The notes beneath the pieces are model-generated. The model saw nothing but the letters and a program-made list of their open reading frames with translations. It was not told the DNA's origin and searched no databases. A stretch of 64,000 nt of DNA, from NCBI RefSeq assembly GCF_900496995.4, contig NC_044014.1, forward strand, positions 14,658,501 to 14,722,500, written 5' to 3'. Source of the DNA: Aquila chrysaetos chrysaetos (Eukaryota; Chordata; Aves; Accipitriformes; Accipitridae). Below are positions 63,601-64,000 of this stretch, one piece after another. The stretch's first letter is position 1, and the number at the start of each line of letters is the position of its first letter. A program made the translations under genes and the position numbers.

Positions 63601-64000
63601 TGCCCTTCAAAAAGCCACTCACCAGGTGAACAGGGAAGCCAGCCTGAGCTCTTAGCTAGCAATACAATAAGCCTCATCTATATTCATGCAGTCAAATCTC
63701 TTCCCGTTTGATGAGATCATGCAATTAACCTCTCCACAGCAGGCAGAGCTAAGACTGCCCAGGTATTACCCACGTGCTTTGTGCTCACCGCTGTGGTGGC
63801 ATCTCAGGGTGAACTTGGCATTATCAACTGAGCCCCAGGGCTGGTGTGGGGGGAAACGTCAGAAACTGCAGGACTGACTAATGGTCAAAACACCTGGTTT
63901 GGCTTCCTACCTCTGTACTGACGCACTGCAAAACCTTGGGGAAAAGTATCTCCCACATGCCACCCACCTATGTGCAGCTTGCCTTGGTGACATATCTCAC
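60666..64000. other. Intergenic DNA downstream of CALHM3
   Basis: Apart from the CR1 fragment at 62680-62905, nothing is recognised. CALHM1, the next gene in the mammalian cluster, is not found here: no open frame shows its N-terminal MMDKFRMIFQ-type block. A 175-codon plus-strand frame (61861-62388) matches no family I know. Confidence 0.6.
62680..62905 (+). repeat. CR1 LINE 3'-end fragment
   Basis: The plus strand follows the CR1 3' region: GACAAGAGGCAACAGGCACAAA, GGAAATTCCTTTTAAAC, AACAGTCTGCCCAGAGAGATT and CCATCCATGGAGATATTCA match the familiar avian CR1 order (fragments from about 62683 to 62818). The expected 3'-terminal 8-bp microsatellite is not visible, so the copy is truncated or decayed. 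It lies about 2.2 kb downstream of CALHM3. The exact ends are uncertain. Confidence 0.85.

Noticed and set aside
60496..64000. CALHM1 exons expected next to CALHM3
   Set aside because: No frame shows the CALHM1 N-terminal block or its transmembrane exons. The gene, if present, lies beyond the window.
1..64000. CRISPR arrays, operons, tRNA or rRNA genes
   Set aside because: No regularly spaced repeats, no cloverleaf candidates and no rRNA segments were noticed; gene structure is that of a vertebrate.

Overview
The window reads as nuclear DNA of a vertebrate, most likely a neoavian bird. Genes are sparse and intron-split with GT-AG junctions. One GC-rich CpG-island promoter stands out against AT-richer non-coding DNA. 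The recognisable repeats are CR1-type retroposons and an endogenous-retrovirus LTR of a kind common in bird genomes. There are no bacterial operons, CRISPR arrays or plasmid/phage modules.

Two genes can be supported. On the minus strand, 36088-36172 is the first coding exon of NEURL1 (Neuralized E3 ubiquitin ligase, a Notch-ligand regulator). It lies in a CpG island at about 35.86-36.95 kb, with a strong Kozak context and a GT donor. Positions 36087 down to 1 are then the 5' part of its first intron, because no Neuralized-repeat or RING exon is visible. On the plus strand, 57595-60495 is a complete three-exon CALHM3 gene encoding 335 residues, a subunit of the taste-cell ATP-release channel. 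The two genes are head to head, about 21.4 kb between start codons, matching the NEURL1/CALHM3 arrangement in mammals.

Layout: 1-36087, NEURL1 intron 1, with an ancient antisense CR1 piece (30.25-30.82 kb), small tandem duplications, homopolymer tracts and several CpG-richer pockets (about 4.1, 7.4-8.0, 15.9-16.2, 17.7-18.1 and 19.3-19.9 kb). 36088-36950, NEURL1 exon 1 and promoter island. 36950-57594, intergenic, with a MIR-like remnant (40.87-40.96 kb), a solo LTR (46.49-47.47 kb) and two small CpG islands (50.15-50.31 and 51.19-51.32 kb) that have no gene I can assign. 57595-60650, CALHM3. 60650-64000, downstream intergenic DNA with a CR1 fragment (62.68-62.91 kb).

I found no convincing new biological system. 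The best leads are the orphan CpG islands at 50-51 kb, a decayed minisatellite abutting the NEURL1 exon 1 donor, an apparent change of the CALHM3 glycosylation site, and a back-to-back pair of RBPJ-like motifs in the intron of a Notch-pathway gene. Family comparisons are from memory; no database search was run.
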